Part shown: positions 33,453 through 45,375 of the stretch, in pieces | Position numbering within the stretch: position 1 is the first letter of the stretch | How the letters are laid out: each line of letters starts with the position of its first letter | Assembly: GCA_963978545.1 (NCBI GenBank) | Contig: OZ021727.1 | Coordinates: forward strand, 95,865,762 to 95,929,761 | Direction: 5' to 3' | Length of the DNA: 64,000 nucleotides | Origin: Linyphia triangularis | Taxonomy: Eukaryota > Arthropoda > Arachnida > Araneae > Linyphiidae | The notes under the pieces: model-generated | Told to the model about the DNA's origin: nothing | Database searches by the model: none | Seen by the model: the letters and a program-made list of their open reading frames with translations, nothing else | Made by a program: the position numbers and the translations under genes

Positions 33453-34254
33453 GGAAAGGAAAAGCTTGAATTCACTCTGTAATGGATTGTTGGTTGAAAT
33501 TGTCTTCTCCAAAGCAAACTCTCACTTGCCAATCAGATTCGGACATAGCGTTAGTTGAAGTGACTACACATTGTGGTAGTTAAGGTTTAGAAATCCTACC
33601 TTCAATAAAAACATAACAAGGTAGGTTTTTCCCAATTTGTTTGAGATTGTGAATTTAGATTTTAATATCTAGACTTCAACCACTACTCACAATTTTCAAA
33701 TATCGCTGGAAATTGTAATTTATTATTGAAAATTTAGCCTAATTTAAAAATTCCTCATTAACAGATCATGCCAACTATTATTCACTCTAAACATCATGTG
33801 AACAATTTTATAACTATACTAGATGCATTGCTCATCTTTAATCGGAACACCAGCAATGAATTAATTCCAGATGAATACACAATTTGAAGATTTTTCATCT
33901 AAAACAAAGTGTCTTTTTTTTCTGCCCCACATTTTCGTTCCGGTGCACTGTTACCGCAGACTTTTTTACTGTTTATTGGAAGGGACATTTGACATTCACT
34001 GTTTAATCCAATGAATTCCTTCCATTACAGGGAACAAAAATACATGGAGCATGAACTTGATAAAAATTATCAATAATTTATGAACCTTATTAAAGTATAG
34101 CGTTTGTACAGTACGCAAAAAGTGTGAAAAATGGTTATATCTTGTATTTGATGAAGAAAAAAAGTACAGTTGTAATTCGCGGAAGGTTTTTAATAATTGT
34201 ACATAGTTGTTTGTCCTAAAGAGTCATCTACGTATTAAACCTAAACCAAACTTT
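33453..34254. other. Unassigned stretch
   Basis: No supported gene or repeat. Confidence 0.5.
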
Positions 34255-34715
34255 ACAAAATTCTTCATGCAATAGCTATGTCCGAGTGAAGTATTGAGAT
34301 CTAAAGTAGAGCCAAGTTTAACGTTGTTGTAAATTACAGGCATTGAAAATTAGTTAGATTTTCGTCTCAAAATCATAATTTTCTTTTTTAATTTTTCCCA
34401 AATTTCCAGCTACAAAGTCCAGTTTAGTCAAATCCAGTCAAAATTTTCCTAAATATCCAGCTATAAAAATGCTTGTGCAACTTGGATATTACGTATTACA
34501 ATACCAATTCAGAAAACATGTGATCCAAAATACGTAATGGCTAAGTGTCACAAACATCTTTGTTATTGGATATTTAGGCCTATGAAGGGGAATTTTGACT
34601 TTAAGAAGAAAATCGTATTAATTTTCACTGTCTGTAATTTACAACTACGTAAAACTTGGCTCGATTCTAGATTTCAATACTTTTCACGGCCTTAGATTGT
34701 GCATGAAGAACTTGG
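34255..34715. repeat. Foldback repeat with 130-145-bp arms
   Basis: The left arm starts ATTCTTCATGCAATAGC; the right arm ends TTGTGCATGAAGAAC. Shared inverted segments include GAGCCAAGTTTAACGT and TTGTAAATTACAGGCATTGAAA. The loop holds short repeats of AATATCCAGCTA.AAA. No coding sequence. Confidence 0.7.
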
Positions 34716-36784
34716 CGTTTTTTCACAGAGATGTTTTTGTTGAGATGTATAATACCAAAGCACTGTTGAATGTTGAATTGACTCCTGGACGGCGCACCAA
34801 AATGAATTATAAGTTCACGTCGAGTTATCTTTTATTTATTCTGATAAATATGTTTTAGAAACAGGAAAGAGTTTCAAAAATGATCGGTTAAAATTTAACT
34901 TTCTGCTTTACAGAGTGAATGAGTGAGTTAGTCAGACAGTGAGTCAGTCAATGATCAGGATAACTGATAGTAATATTTTAGTAATTTTTATTTCCAACAA
35001 TAAATTTTTAATGGCCAAACATCAATCGCATGCTACTTTTGAATTTGACAGTTTTTAATAATTATTAATAAATAAAATAACTTTTTTTTTAAAGAAACAC
35101 ATTTTTTATGGTACGAAATTCTAGCCTAGAATAGTCTTCATTCTTTTCACCGCATGATAAAAGATAACAATTTAACCAAATTCTATTCAAATCAACAAAA
35201 TATTATAAGAAATTTGGCTTATAGGTCACCAAGAAATCTATGAACATTTCAAAAAGAGCACTCATATTAGACAATTAATTAATAGATTATAACCTTAAGT
35301 AAAAATATCCATACCAATGGGATTATTTACATAAGACATTTAATCATTTTCATATAATACAATGCTTGAACAAAACTGTATTTATATGCATAAGTTGAAA
35401 ATATGCACAAGGTTCAGAAAACAAATTTCATTAATTGAATAAACAAATACTTCTTTTCTTTAGGTGAGTGAAACATATAAGAAACAATTTGCATCATCTT
35501 CTAAATAATCCCTATCACATCGTATGTCCCAAAAAAATTAATAGATTGGTATAAATCATTAGATAAAGTTTTCTTGGCTGAGCATTTCAGCTTCTTTTAC
35601 GATGAGTAGTAATTGCTTTTCGATTATGTATTTGCATCCCAATGAAAACACGAATTATAAATAAAATATTAGAAATTCGAGCAAAAGGAAAAATTGTGTG
35701 CGGTTTTTTTTCTTAAATTTTTTTTTTAGTGTGTCTTTACAGAAATAAGATTTACAGTTATTGTCCTGAGGATCACACAAAGCTAGGAAAAAAGAATACC
35801 AAAAAAGTCTTATTGAAGGCAAAATTGATAATACTTTTTCAACATGCTAATGTGATGTTAAGGTAGTCATTAGAGGGCGTCTCATTTGGTAGATCATTCA
35901 CCTTTTTATTCAAGAGCCGTTTGGAACCAAGCCACAAAATTCCAACTGCAGAAAGTACGAAAAATATGCTCCAATACAGTAGTATTAGAAGGAAAACATT
36001 AACTACTTGATGGATCTCTTTCTTATGATGATGGTTTTGTACAATAAGATATTTTAAGTCTCGTTGATGAGTCTGGAAAGCTAAGAAAAGTATTCTTTAG
36101 TGCAGAGATTAGTGTAAAAATGTATATCGGTGACATGACGATTTACTAAAACAAATAAAAAGATATTAATGTCATAAAATTGATATTTTACTCTGATTGC
36201 TTTGCACATTTTCTTAAATATTTTTGGCAAACCCAATATGAGAAATAGCATTTTAACGATGATAGACTGATGATCTAAACCATATAGAAGTATATATAAA
36301 ATATTAAGTAAGCATACATTAAAAAGTAAGTAAATAATTTTACGTAAGTGTATATGAAAAAAATTCTCAATATTATTATTAGTGCAGCTCTTCTGTGTTT
36401 AGTGTATTATGAAGACTGTAGTAAGATCATGAAAAAATTATCCATGGAAAATATTTTTTAAATATAATAATTTACATAAAACATTTTTTTAAGTTAAAAG
36501 TTTTATAAAATAATTCGCAAATGACGCACCAAAGCTAATAACTATAAGAAAAATGTTCAAAAGCTTATTAGATTGTCGTTTTGGTAAAAACAAAACTTCA
36601 TTTACAATTTTCCCGATGTGATTCAAACTGTAGAAATAACTTCAATTTAAGTCCATTCACATGATTACTTAATTTTATTTGAATTTGCGTTTCAAATTTA
36701 CATGTTTCAGGCAACTTCAAACAAAAGAGCTCTTATTATCTCTCTTAGATTATTATCTTAGATTTTCCTTATTTAATTTATAGA
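34716..36784. other. AT-rich stretch with one repeat fragment
   Basis: A fragment of the 29555 family lies at 34820-34900 (TTTATTTATTCTGATAAATA, CAGGAAAGAGTTTC). The rest shows no gene or clear repeat. Confidence 0.5.
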
Positions 36785-37937
36785 GCAATGCGATATGTTT
36801 CTTCTTATCCAGGGCTACAGAGTGAAATCACTGGATTTCTAATTTTATATCTTTTCAAATTTTGTATCGACTTGGTCTCAATTTAGGTCAACCGCTTTTC
36901 CTTGCTTTATAAAGTTTACCTTTCATAATTCCTGTAGGCATATCTGTCAACTGTGTACTTTTTGCCTTAATAAATTTAACAATGTTCTTTCCTCTAATTA
37001 GTCTTTCAATTTCATAATTATATCTTATTCTCCATCTGTCCTCCATCAATTTGCCTCTTCTCGGTCCAAATATTTTTCTTAGAATTCTGAATTCAATATT
37101 TCTAAGATTAGTGGCATCCCTATCTGACAGGACCCATGTCTCTGCACCATAAGAAACTATTGGTCTAATTAGAGTCTTATATACTTGTAATTTACATTTT
37201 CTTGTAATTAATTTACTTTTTAAAATTTTATGGTTGGTCAAGAATGCCCTATTTCCATTTTGTATTTGTCTGTTTATACAGTCATGTACTTCATTTTTAT
37301 TATATATTATGTTACCCAAGTAAGTAAATGTAGTGGTGGCCTGAAAAACATTATTATCAATGCTTATGTCTTTCACTTTTCTTCTGTATTCGTATTTTGG
37401 CATTACCATAAATTTAGTATTGTCTACATTAGCAATTAATCCTAATTTTCTTGTCTCAGTCATTAATTCTGTTGCAATTTGTATTAAACTATTTTATGTT
37501 CTAGCAATTAATACTATATCGTCTGCATATGCACATATTTGGGTAGATTATGTAAGGATAGTTCCTCTTTGATCAACAGATGCAACTGTTGGGTGCAAAG
37601 CAATAATAAACAGCACAGATGATAATGAATCACCACTGTTTACTTCATTATTAAATTCAAATATTTCTTCAGTTTTCCCACCAATATATATACTGACTTT
37701 GGTGTGTTTCGTGGTCATTTTTTTAAATCTTATTAATTTCCTCGGTATACCAAATTTGTACATTGTATCGAGTAATTTTCCTCTTTCAATACTAAAAAAT
37801 GCTTGTGAGAGCAATTCTATACAAAGGCAAAAAATAAAGGGTATGTCTGGGTTTAGCATACCCCTCATTTGATGAATACATTGCTCTTTGACTAAAATAA
37901 TAACTAAAACAATTTTTGTTCGCTTTTTTCTAAGCAA
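36785..37937 (-). pseudogene. LINE reverse transcriptase remnant
   Basis: Minus-strand order: QAFFSIERGKLLDTMYKFG (RT palm region, original motif DFKQAFDS decayed), HTKVSIYIGGKTEEIFEF, VNSGDSLSSVLF (normally RQGDSLSPVLF), VDQRGTILT, CAYADDIVLIART (catalytic YADD), then the thumb MTETRKLGLIANVDNTKF, TYLGNIIYNKNEV, YKTLIRPIVSYGAETW, RILRKIFGP, and a C-terminal tail reaching about 36785. A frameshift lies near 37550 and stops follow ART and the tail. No endonuclease domain is present, so it is 5'-truncated. It is a different subfamily from the LINE at 20 kb. Confidence 0.85.
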
Positions 37938-38255
37938 AATAAGTTAATTTTGATTAATTAAATATTATTATATTTTTATTTTTACCCTTAATGCTAATAT
38001 TGTACTGTTAAAGCTGGCCAACATTGAGCTAGCTGCTTAACGTAACCAGCGGTATACGCTCAAGTATTTACAAAATATTTTACTTAAAATTAATCTTTTC
38101 CGACTTCCAGGGGCAACAATACAATCGTATAACCATTCTTAATTATTAACCTTGAATTAACGTTTAATTATTTGCAATTTAAGGTGTATGTATACCCTAC
38201 AATTCACGAAAATCGAATTGATCAGAATATTGATTTTCTTTTTATTATATCACTT
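37938..38255. other. Unassigned AT-rich stretch
   Basis: No supported feature. Confidence 0.5.
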
Positions 38256-39740
38256 GCTAAATACTCGTGCTTCGCTATGAAATTTTAGCATGTACAATAT
38301 TTTAGCTAGCTTTGAGGCCTCGCGTTGCGGAAATCTGTCATTCGTGTATAGGACAAAGTTTTTGGTGCTTCGCTAGCAGGAAAGTTCATCGCTGCACAAA
38401 ATAGAGCTCGCTTCGTTCGCTGAAAAGTTAATTGAAACATAAAAACAGGCTTACTTCACTCGTTGGAAGGTTTATTGCTATGCAAGCATAGGCTCGCTTC
38501 GCTCGCTGAAAGGTTCATTGCTGCGTAAGCTTAAGCTCGTTTCACTCACTAAAATCTAATTGCTACGTAAAGACTTAATATTGGAAGCCTCTCCCTTGTC
38601 AAGAAAAAAAAAATTCCCCGTTAATACAATAATACAACACTCCTTTAGGATTATTTTAACACGTGTTTGTGGAAAGCAAAATTAGAGGTTAAAATTACTT
38701 GTGTTGAAACTTTCAGAGATCTAGGCCTATTCGAAGTCGCTTTTTATGAAAAAATTCATCGAAAAACAAATTAAAATTTTAACATTCTTTTTGTCAGTCC
38801 AATTAGAAGGCCAAAACTACTTGAGTTGAAAATTTCAGAAATGTAGCCCAATTAAAAATTGTTTTGTAAAATATTTGTAAATTCATTAAAAAAATAAAAA
38901 AATAAAAAATTATGTTTTTCAAGAATCCAATTAGAAGTCCACAACTATTTAGGTTGAAAATTTAAAAGCTGTAACACTATTGGAAATCATTTTGTAATAT
39001 ATATATATTAATTAAAAACATTAATTAATAACGAACTAAACAAAAATTTTAAATTCTGTTTTTCTAAAGTCCAATTAGAAGGCCAAAACTACTTATGTTG
39101 AAAATTTTAGAGCTGTAGCCCTATTAGAAATCGTTTTGTAAAATATTAATTTATTAATTAAAAAAATTAATTAAAAAGAAACTAAATAAAAATTTAAAAA
39201 TCCAATTAAAAGGCCAAAACTACTTATGTTGAAAATTTCAGAGCTGTAGCCCTGTTAGTAGTCGTTTTGTAACAAATTTATTATTTAATTAAAAAAATTA
39301 ATTAAAAAAGAACTAATTAGAATTTTAACATTCTGTTTGTGATGTATACAATTGGAAGGCTAAAACTACTTATGTTGAAAAATTTTCAGAGCTGTAGCCC
39401 TATTAGTAGTTGTTTTGTAAAGTGTTTATTAATTAATTAAAAAAGAACAAAATAAAAATTTAAAATTCTGTTTTTTAAAAGCCCAATTAAAAGGCCATAA
39501 CTACTTATGTTGAAAATTTCAGAGCTGTAGCCCTATTAGATATCGTTTTGTAACATATTTATTTATTAACTAAAAAAATTAATAAAAAAAGAACTAATTA
39601 AATTTTTAACATTCTGTTTGTGAAGCACACAATTAGAAGGCCAAAACTACTTATGTTGAAAATTTCAGAGCTCTACTCCAATTTTAAGTAGGTTTCTATA
39701 GATCCACAGGAACCACAGGTTTTATTATTATAGATAGTAT
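38256..39740 (+). mobile_element. GCTAAATACTCGTGCTTCG-type element with tandem arrays
   Basis: Starts TTGCTAAATACTCGTGCTTC, the same terminus as the minus-strand start of 26945-28846. At 38390-38570 are about three units of a roughly 57-bp repeat (CTCGCTTCGCTCGCTGAAAG, GGTTCATTGCTGCGTAAGC); then the array at 38684-39690; it ends near TTATTATTATAGATAG. No ORF. Same block order as 14596-16130. Confidence 0.6.
38684..39690 (+). repeat. Tandem array, about 8 units of 120-149 bp
   Basis: The core AAGGCCAAAACTACTTATG, with TTGAAAATTTCAGAGCTGTAG just after, recurs at about 38691, 38811, 38941, 39083, 39212, 39361, 39495 and 39641. Units alternate with TTAATTAAAAAAATTAATT-rich linkers that account for the length variation. 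Confidence 0.85.
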
Positions 39741-42699
39741 TCTTTGATTCTTTAACTTTCAAACATTAGTAAACTTTTGAAAATGTCATTAATATTTTTT
39801 AAGTTACAATTAATTATAAATAGGTACTACCGTGGTTAAGTACTAACTTTCTAAAACTTTAAACTTGCTTTCTATCGCACTGTATTTTCATTATGTCATG
39901 CTTTATTCAAACAACAATAGTTCCACAACAAAATGTTCAAGTATAAAATTTTGTTATATCATAGTAATTTACATAATATGTTAGATGTTTTGAAACTCAA
40001 TTATACAAAATTGGTTGAGAAATTGATTTTTTAGTGATATTTAAAACTTAGAAGTCATTGAAAATATTGATTTTTTTTTTTACGTTTTCACATAAAATAA
40101 ATTGTAAAAAAAACTATTACATTTTAAAAACTTCATTGGGTTTCAAAACATGAAGAATAATATTTCGAATGACTTCCAAGTGGAATTGTCCTTCTTAGTA
40201 AATTACAATTTGATATATCATTGCTTGAAAAAGGTACTAATTAGATAAGTACAGCTTAATTTACAAATTAAGAATTGCCGAATTTCGAAATTTTTTTTAT
40301 GAAATAATTTTAAATATATACCCTCTAACTACCGTAAAAAAAATTGAATTTAAACTCAAAAATTTTAATAAAAATTTCTAGGGTAAACGTACTCCTTAAT
40401 CTATTCGAGATATTGTAAGTTTACCATAATAAATTGAAATTAAACTTAAGTCCCAAAATGGATTCAATTTAAAATATTGAATTCGCTTTATAAGTAAAAA
40501 TATCACCTATCAAACCACAATGACATTTTTTGCCCACAAATTATGTAAAGATGATCTTTTCCCTTCGCACTCATTTTAAATAGTTTTGTGTTTTTTCATC
40601 GAGTACATAAGTACATCGAGTACATGCGTTGCTTATACGAAGGGCAAAATTAATATTGAGTCAACATTTTTTTTTTTTTGTCTGTCGATATCTAAACCTA
40701 TCACAGATTCTACAGGTAAATTTTCATGTTGAGTTTGCCTTTCTTGCTCTCTCAAAACACTCAGAGAATCAAACCAAGCATTGGAAAATCAAAAGATAGA
40801 AAACTTTTCAAATGCGTTTCTCTGACGACCACCTTTTGTTGATTTCATCCCTTAAATTGTCCATATACTAGCATTTAAGAATCGTTTGGATTCAGTACTC
40901 AATTTGTATACCTGCATTTGAAAAGTCAGATAAACCACTTTTCAAAAGCAGAGATTTACACAGCAAAGAGAAATGGGGGTTTTATCGTTCATTATAATGG
41001 AAAAATTAAAGATTAAGTAGTTTTAAAAAAAACATTCATTTTTTTGGCCCGTGAGTAAAGTACCCAATAATTCTTGGTAATGTAGAGTAGATACAGGTTT
41101 CTTCTGTGTATTTCCAGGTAGTTTTTAAACGCATTTATGGGTACCCAGTAAAATCTCCGTGTAGTCATAAAATATATTTGCCAATACACAAATTTCTAGT
41201 TGCCACAACAATCAACGAGTGTGGTTAAAATTTGAGGTGTTTAAAAGAATTCACTCGAGAGTGAAAAGAAGCATAAATCGATATCTCACGCTTATTGTTA
41301 CAGCGACGAAGTTTCGAAACACTCCTCTTGATGCATTTTTAAGTAATTAGAGCAGTAAAAAAAACATCAATAATTTTGAAATGAAACATGTAGTATGATG
41401 GCACAAGGCAAGGAGAGTTTGGAAATAACAAATAATTGACAGCAAGGTACATCATTTATATAATTATCATAAATGAAAAAGTGCTTAAGTAAATAGTTAA
41501 GTTGCATTGTTTGATCAATATTTTAGCTTTCCTTCTTTTTTTACTTCTGATAGTTATAGAAATGAAACCATTTACTGCGTTTAAAAATTCCTTGATAACC
41601 TGTAATTTTCATGCAACAGACCGTTCCAACAAAACTCGTTTTTTCAATGCTCTGTTGACAAAAACAATGTAATAAAAAAGGGCGCTTTAATTTATATTTC
41701 CTCACTATGACCATTATCGCGATAGCTCTTCTTGTCAATCACGAGTGTACAATGCCTATATCTCATTGACATTCGTTCATAGTACCGCTCGTATATTGGA
41801 AAAGATATTTTATGATCACTCTGGAAGGAAATACGAAGTGGGTTACTAAAATTACTTTTTGTATTACTTCCTCTACTGTGGAGTTTAATTCAAGAGCAAT
41901 TAAAAAAGTTCGGATATTTTGTACTTGTAAGAAACTTATTTACTTGCCTGTACCAGATAGTCCGAGGGTTCATCGAAAATGTATATAGAAATCCACAAGC
42001 GGTATTTTATGTGTAGTCCGTCGATTGTGCACTAAATTGTTACGCATATTATGTGAAAAGAATCAGTCCTTCAAGTAGAAAATAGCACTACTCCAGGTAA
42101 GAACGACATCCTTCATTTTTAAAAGTGTTCTCAAATCTGAAAAAAAGCAAACAAAACGTGAAAAAAACGATGGCACAAATACAAGAAAAAACAAAGTTTA
42201 TATCTTTTATCTCTGTGAAACACTGCAGGATACAAGTGAATATAACAATAGATGCACACAACGATATGAGGATGGAGGGATAATATAGAAATGATTGTGG
42301 CGTATTTGTTGATATTTGTTGCAATGACCCATTGGCGTCAAGACGTATCATTCCTTAATTTAATGTGTACGGAAATTATCAGGTACTTACGAATAACAAT
42401 TGGCTTACCTGAAGTTTAACTTTTTTCTGACTTAGTAAAAAATGGCATTTAGTGAAAAAAAAAATCGTTTCTTTTCTTCATTTTTTTTTATTGTAATAGA
42501 AATTAGTTACACTAGACGTCGAACTAGACTAGACGACACAAAAACTTCTATTATTCATTTTATTGCATTTAACTAAAGAACAACGAAAATAAGGATTTCT
42601 TTTTTCTCCTATTTAGTCGGAGTTATTGCAAAAGTGCCCCATAAACAATCCCAAATCCAGTCTGGTTAAAGTTTATTAATGATAAAGGGAACAGTTAAA
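39741..42699. other. AT-rich stretch, nothing recognised
   Basis: About 3 kb without a supported gene. Minus frames of 65 and 87 codons (41541-41738; 42088-42351) are hydrophobic but have no recognised domain. Confidence 0.55.
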
Positions 42700-44050
42700 T
42701 AGTAGGAAGTGTTTACAACCTCCAAATTGTCACATCGAGCAGGGTATAATTTTTTGCTGTTACATTTTATTGGATCGTTTAAAATTAGAGAGACAATTTT
42801 AGTGGGAGATTTTAATTTTTCAAACATAGATTGGAAGAGGTTGAGCATTGGCAACTATCAAAAGATCATAAAAGTTTTTAAAAGTGGTGGAAGATTAGTT
42901 TTTACTGCGGGATTATGCTTATACGTGAACACAAATGTGTGCTATGTTGCGTTTTATTTTTATTTGTAGTGACGGAATGCAAAATGTTATGGTAAGTGAA
43001 TACTTAGGTGAGAGTGTCCATAACATATTATTTTCCACTGAGGCAATGATGGCACCGTTTTTAAGATAAAAACTATTATTTATTCACTTCAGAAAACTCA
43101 CAAAAGTTATTCGAAGAACAGCGCAATGACTCTCAACTTCAAAACAAGCTTCAATAAAAAATAAAAAAACTTCGAATACAGCGATTATACAAGCTCAGTC
43201 TAGTAGGTAAACAAAGCTATCAGCTTTCTTCGAAGTCCGAAGTCAATCGGAAAACTTTCCCGATCTCCGGTCTTATTTATACCTGGAGTGTGAAAACATT
43301 CTCGAAACATCCATCCAACTCGACAAATAAAAGAAACATTTAGAAATTTCTCGATTGCTTTAGGTGTTATCACCTTTTTCTAACTTGTATTATCGCTGTT
43401 AATAAATGAAATAAGATAAAATAAATTACAATAGAATTTATAAATAATAAGTCACTATTTACACTATATACAGACAATTTGTGCAACAATATTATACTTC
43501 ATTCTGTGTGGAAAGGAATAATACCGCGTTAACTTTAAACTATTGGAAAGTAAATTTTAACTCATTGATATAAGAGCATATTCAAGAATTTTAAGTAATA
43601 AGTAACAACACACAAATGTTGAAGGGGATTGAAGACGTTGTCAAAAAGTTCATTTCATCAAAAAGGGGGAAAGGAATTTTTCCTACCAATTGGATCCAAT
43701 GTGAATTGGTAGTGAAGAAAATAAACGCTTTTAAATAAAAACAACAAGGTAGCAAAGTTTTTTAAAAACTTCAAATCAAAAGAGGTTCAAATAATCCACA
43801 AGAAAATTAGTCTGGATTTCATGATTCTTGTTAAAACAAAAGTAAGAGAAAAATCTTTCCAATCATAATTAATGCTAATCCAAAGGAACTTTTGCATATG
43901 CTGAGACCATTAGCCAGTATTATATAACTTAAGATAATGAAAAACATTTTCAATGAGTTATTTACTGGTGTTTTGAATAATTCTTTTGATTCTAGTGATG
44001 GAATACAGAAAATAATTTTCAAGACAATTTAAAAATATTTTAAAAAAACA
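42700..44050 (+). pseudogene. LINE endonuclease-domain remnant, split by an LTR
   Basis: ETILVGDFNFSNIDW at about 42796 is the GDFN motif of an APE-type LINE endonuclease. Upstream KPPNC is a decayed YRPPN. Downstream GMQNVMVSEYLGESVHNIL corresponds to the segment ending in the catalytic SDHN (here SVHN). The frame resumes after the LTR with YFILCGKE, and the spacer before RT continues in broken frames to about 44050 (FHQKGGKEFFL, FKNFKSKEVQIIHKK). The class is CR1/Jockey-like by motif order. Neither N-terminus nor RT is present. Confidence 0.7.
43031..43488 (-). mobile_element. Solo LTR with 6-bp target duplication
   Basis: 458 bp, sister of 4139-4587. ATATTA at 43025-43030 and 43489-43494 flanks it, and removing one copy restores the LINE reading frame across the junction (HNIL-YFIL), which supports the boundaries. 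The minus-strand TATA region is less intact than in the sister copy. Confidence 0.85.
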
Positions 44051-44468
44051 ACACCAAAATTTTTCCCTTCGATTTTCGCTACGTGATCTTCATTACAGTT
44101 GTTATATAAAATAGAAAACGTTTTTTTTTCGAAGCAATATTCTGGTTTTGACTAATGTTAAAATCGTATTAACAACTTATAAAATATTGCATTAAGACAT
44201 GTTTCTTCTCAAATATGTCAATAAAAACTTCTTTTGCGAAGTAACTGAGAAATTGTTTTTATCGGGAAAAAACGATACAATTTATTAGCTCATGAAATCA
44301 CGTGATGTTGTGGGTGGACAAGTGTTAAATTATGGAACAGAAATTGGCAACCGTGCGAATGAAAATCAGCACGTAACGCTTGGGATCAGTGGCCACCGAA
44401 TAATAAGGCAAAAGGATTCGGGCACTTACGCACTGCTTCATTGGACTGAATGGGTGCCTTGAATTCGG

Positions 44469-44678
44469 CTATTTTGCAATGGGTAAATAATTAAGTGTTT
44501 GTGTGACGGAACAAACTGGAAAATTTGAAGAGCTGTGATTGGAAACTCGAAATAGCATGGACAGCGGTACAATGTATGCTTTCCCACATTTTGGACATCG
44601 ATTGAGAATCAATAACCCTTTCAGCCCTATTCGGATGCAGGTCAGTTTATGAGTAATTGCTTTACAAAGAAGAAACAA
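44469..44678 (-). CDS. 69-residue ORF with a C-x2-C zinc-finger-like segment
   Basis: Contains RCPKCGKAYIVP, like the first half of a lola/BTB-type C2H2 finger, followed 23 residues later by FPVCSV. The expected histidine spacing is not met (one H in NHSSS). It lies in a GC-richer patch (44290-44690) that contrasts with its surroundings, which could mark a decayed exon. Function is not claimed. Confidence 0.2.
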   Translation of the reverse strand: MFLLCKAITHKLTCIRIGLKGLLILNRCPKCGKAYIVPLSMLFRVSNHSSSNFPVCSVTQTLNYLPIAK

Positions 44679-44689
44679 TAAAGCCTATA

Positions 44690-45287
44690 GGGAAATACAC
44701 TTTACTTGTTTTGCAGTTAATAAAATGCATTTAAAATTGAAAACAATTGAATTGGAATAAATTAATGGAAAGTATATTAAAGAAAGATGGATTTCAAAGA
44801 ATTTAAGTGTGGGTAAAAATATTTGTTCTCTATTGATATTTGAGTATTATAATAATTATGTTTGCTAATATCATTTTTAATTAATAACCACTACATAGCA
44901 AAATCAGTTTACTTCGCGAAAAATTAAGTTGAGAGAGGACCACCATTTTGTTTTCCTTTATTTAACCTAAACATAATACTTTTTCTTTTTAAGTTACACG
45001 ACATTTAAAACTCAAGTAGATTATTTATATTACGGCTAAATAGGTACTTGACAACTCTTCATCACAACAAATAACAAAATTTTGAAGAGGTACATCGCCT
45101 GGGTAAGGATAGTTTAAAAAAAAAAAAAAATCTTTTATTTTCGAATTAATCTTGTTTCTCTCATCTCCGGTTAAATGCAACTCACTGTCTTTTAAGAAAT
45201 TTCTTTAGAGTCACAACATGTTTCATAAGCGGGGAAAAACTTTTCCGACCAAAACCTTTCAATTTCAAATCAAAATGGCTCTCCTGA
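44690..45287. other. AT-rich stretch, nothing recognised
   Basis: No supported feature; a 13-15 A run is at about 45117. Confidence 0.5.
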
Positions 45288-45289
45288 TG

Positions 45290-45375
45290 GTCAAGTAAAA
45301 GGCAGTTTACTTGACCATAAGTAAACTGCCTACTTGAACGGTCAAGTAAAACTGCCTTTTACTTGACCGTTCAAG
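45290..45375. repeat. Cluster of interleaved hairpins
   Basis: Three overlapping perfect inverted repeats: GGTCAAGTAAA/TTTACTTGACC (about 45290-45316), GGCAGTTTACT/AGTAAACTGCC (45301-45330), and CTTGAACGGTCAAGTAAAA (45333-45351) with its complement at 45357-45375 around the 5-nt loop CTGCC. The stems share bases, so only some can form at once. Confidence 0.85.

Noticed and set aside
35860..35960. tRNA-like look of TTTGGTAGATCATTCACC followed by TTTGGAACC
   Set aside because: No B box and no stems can be formed in a tRNA arrangement.
37230..37572. Plus-strand ORFs of about 70 codons
   Set aside because: They are antisense shadows of the LINE reverse transcriptase on the minus strand.
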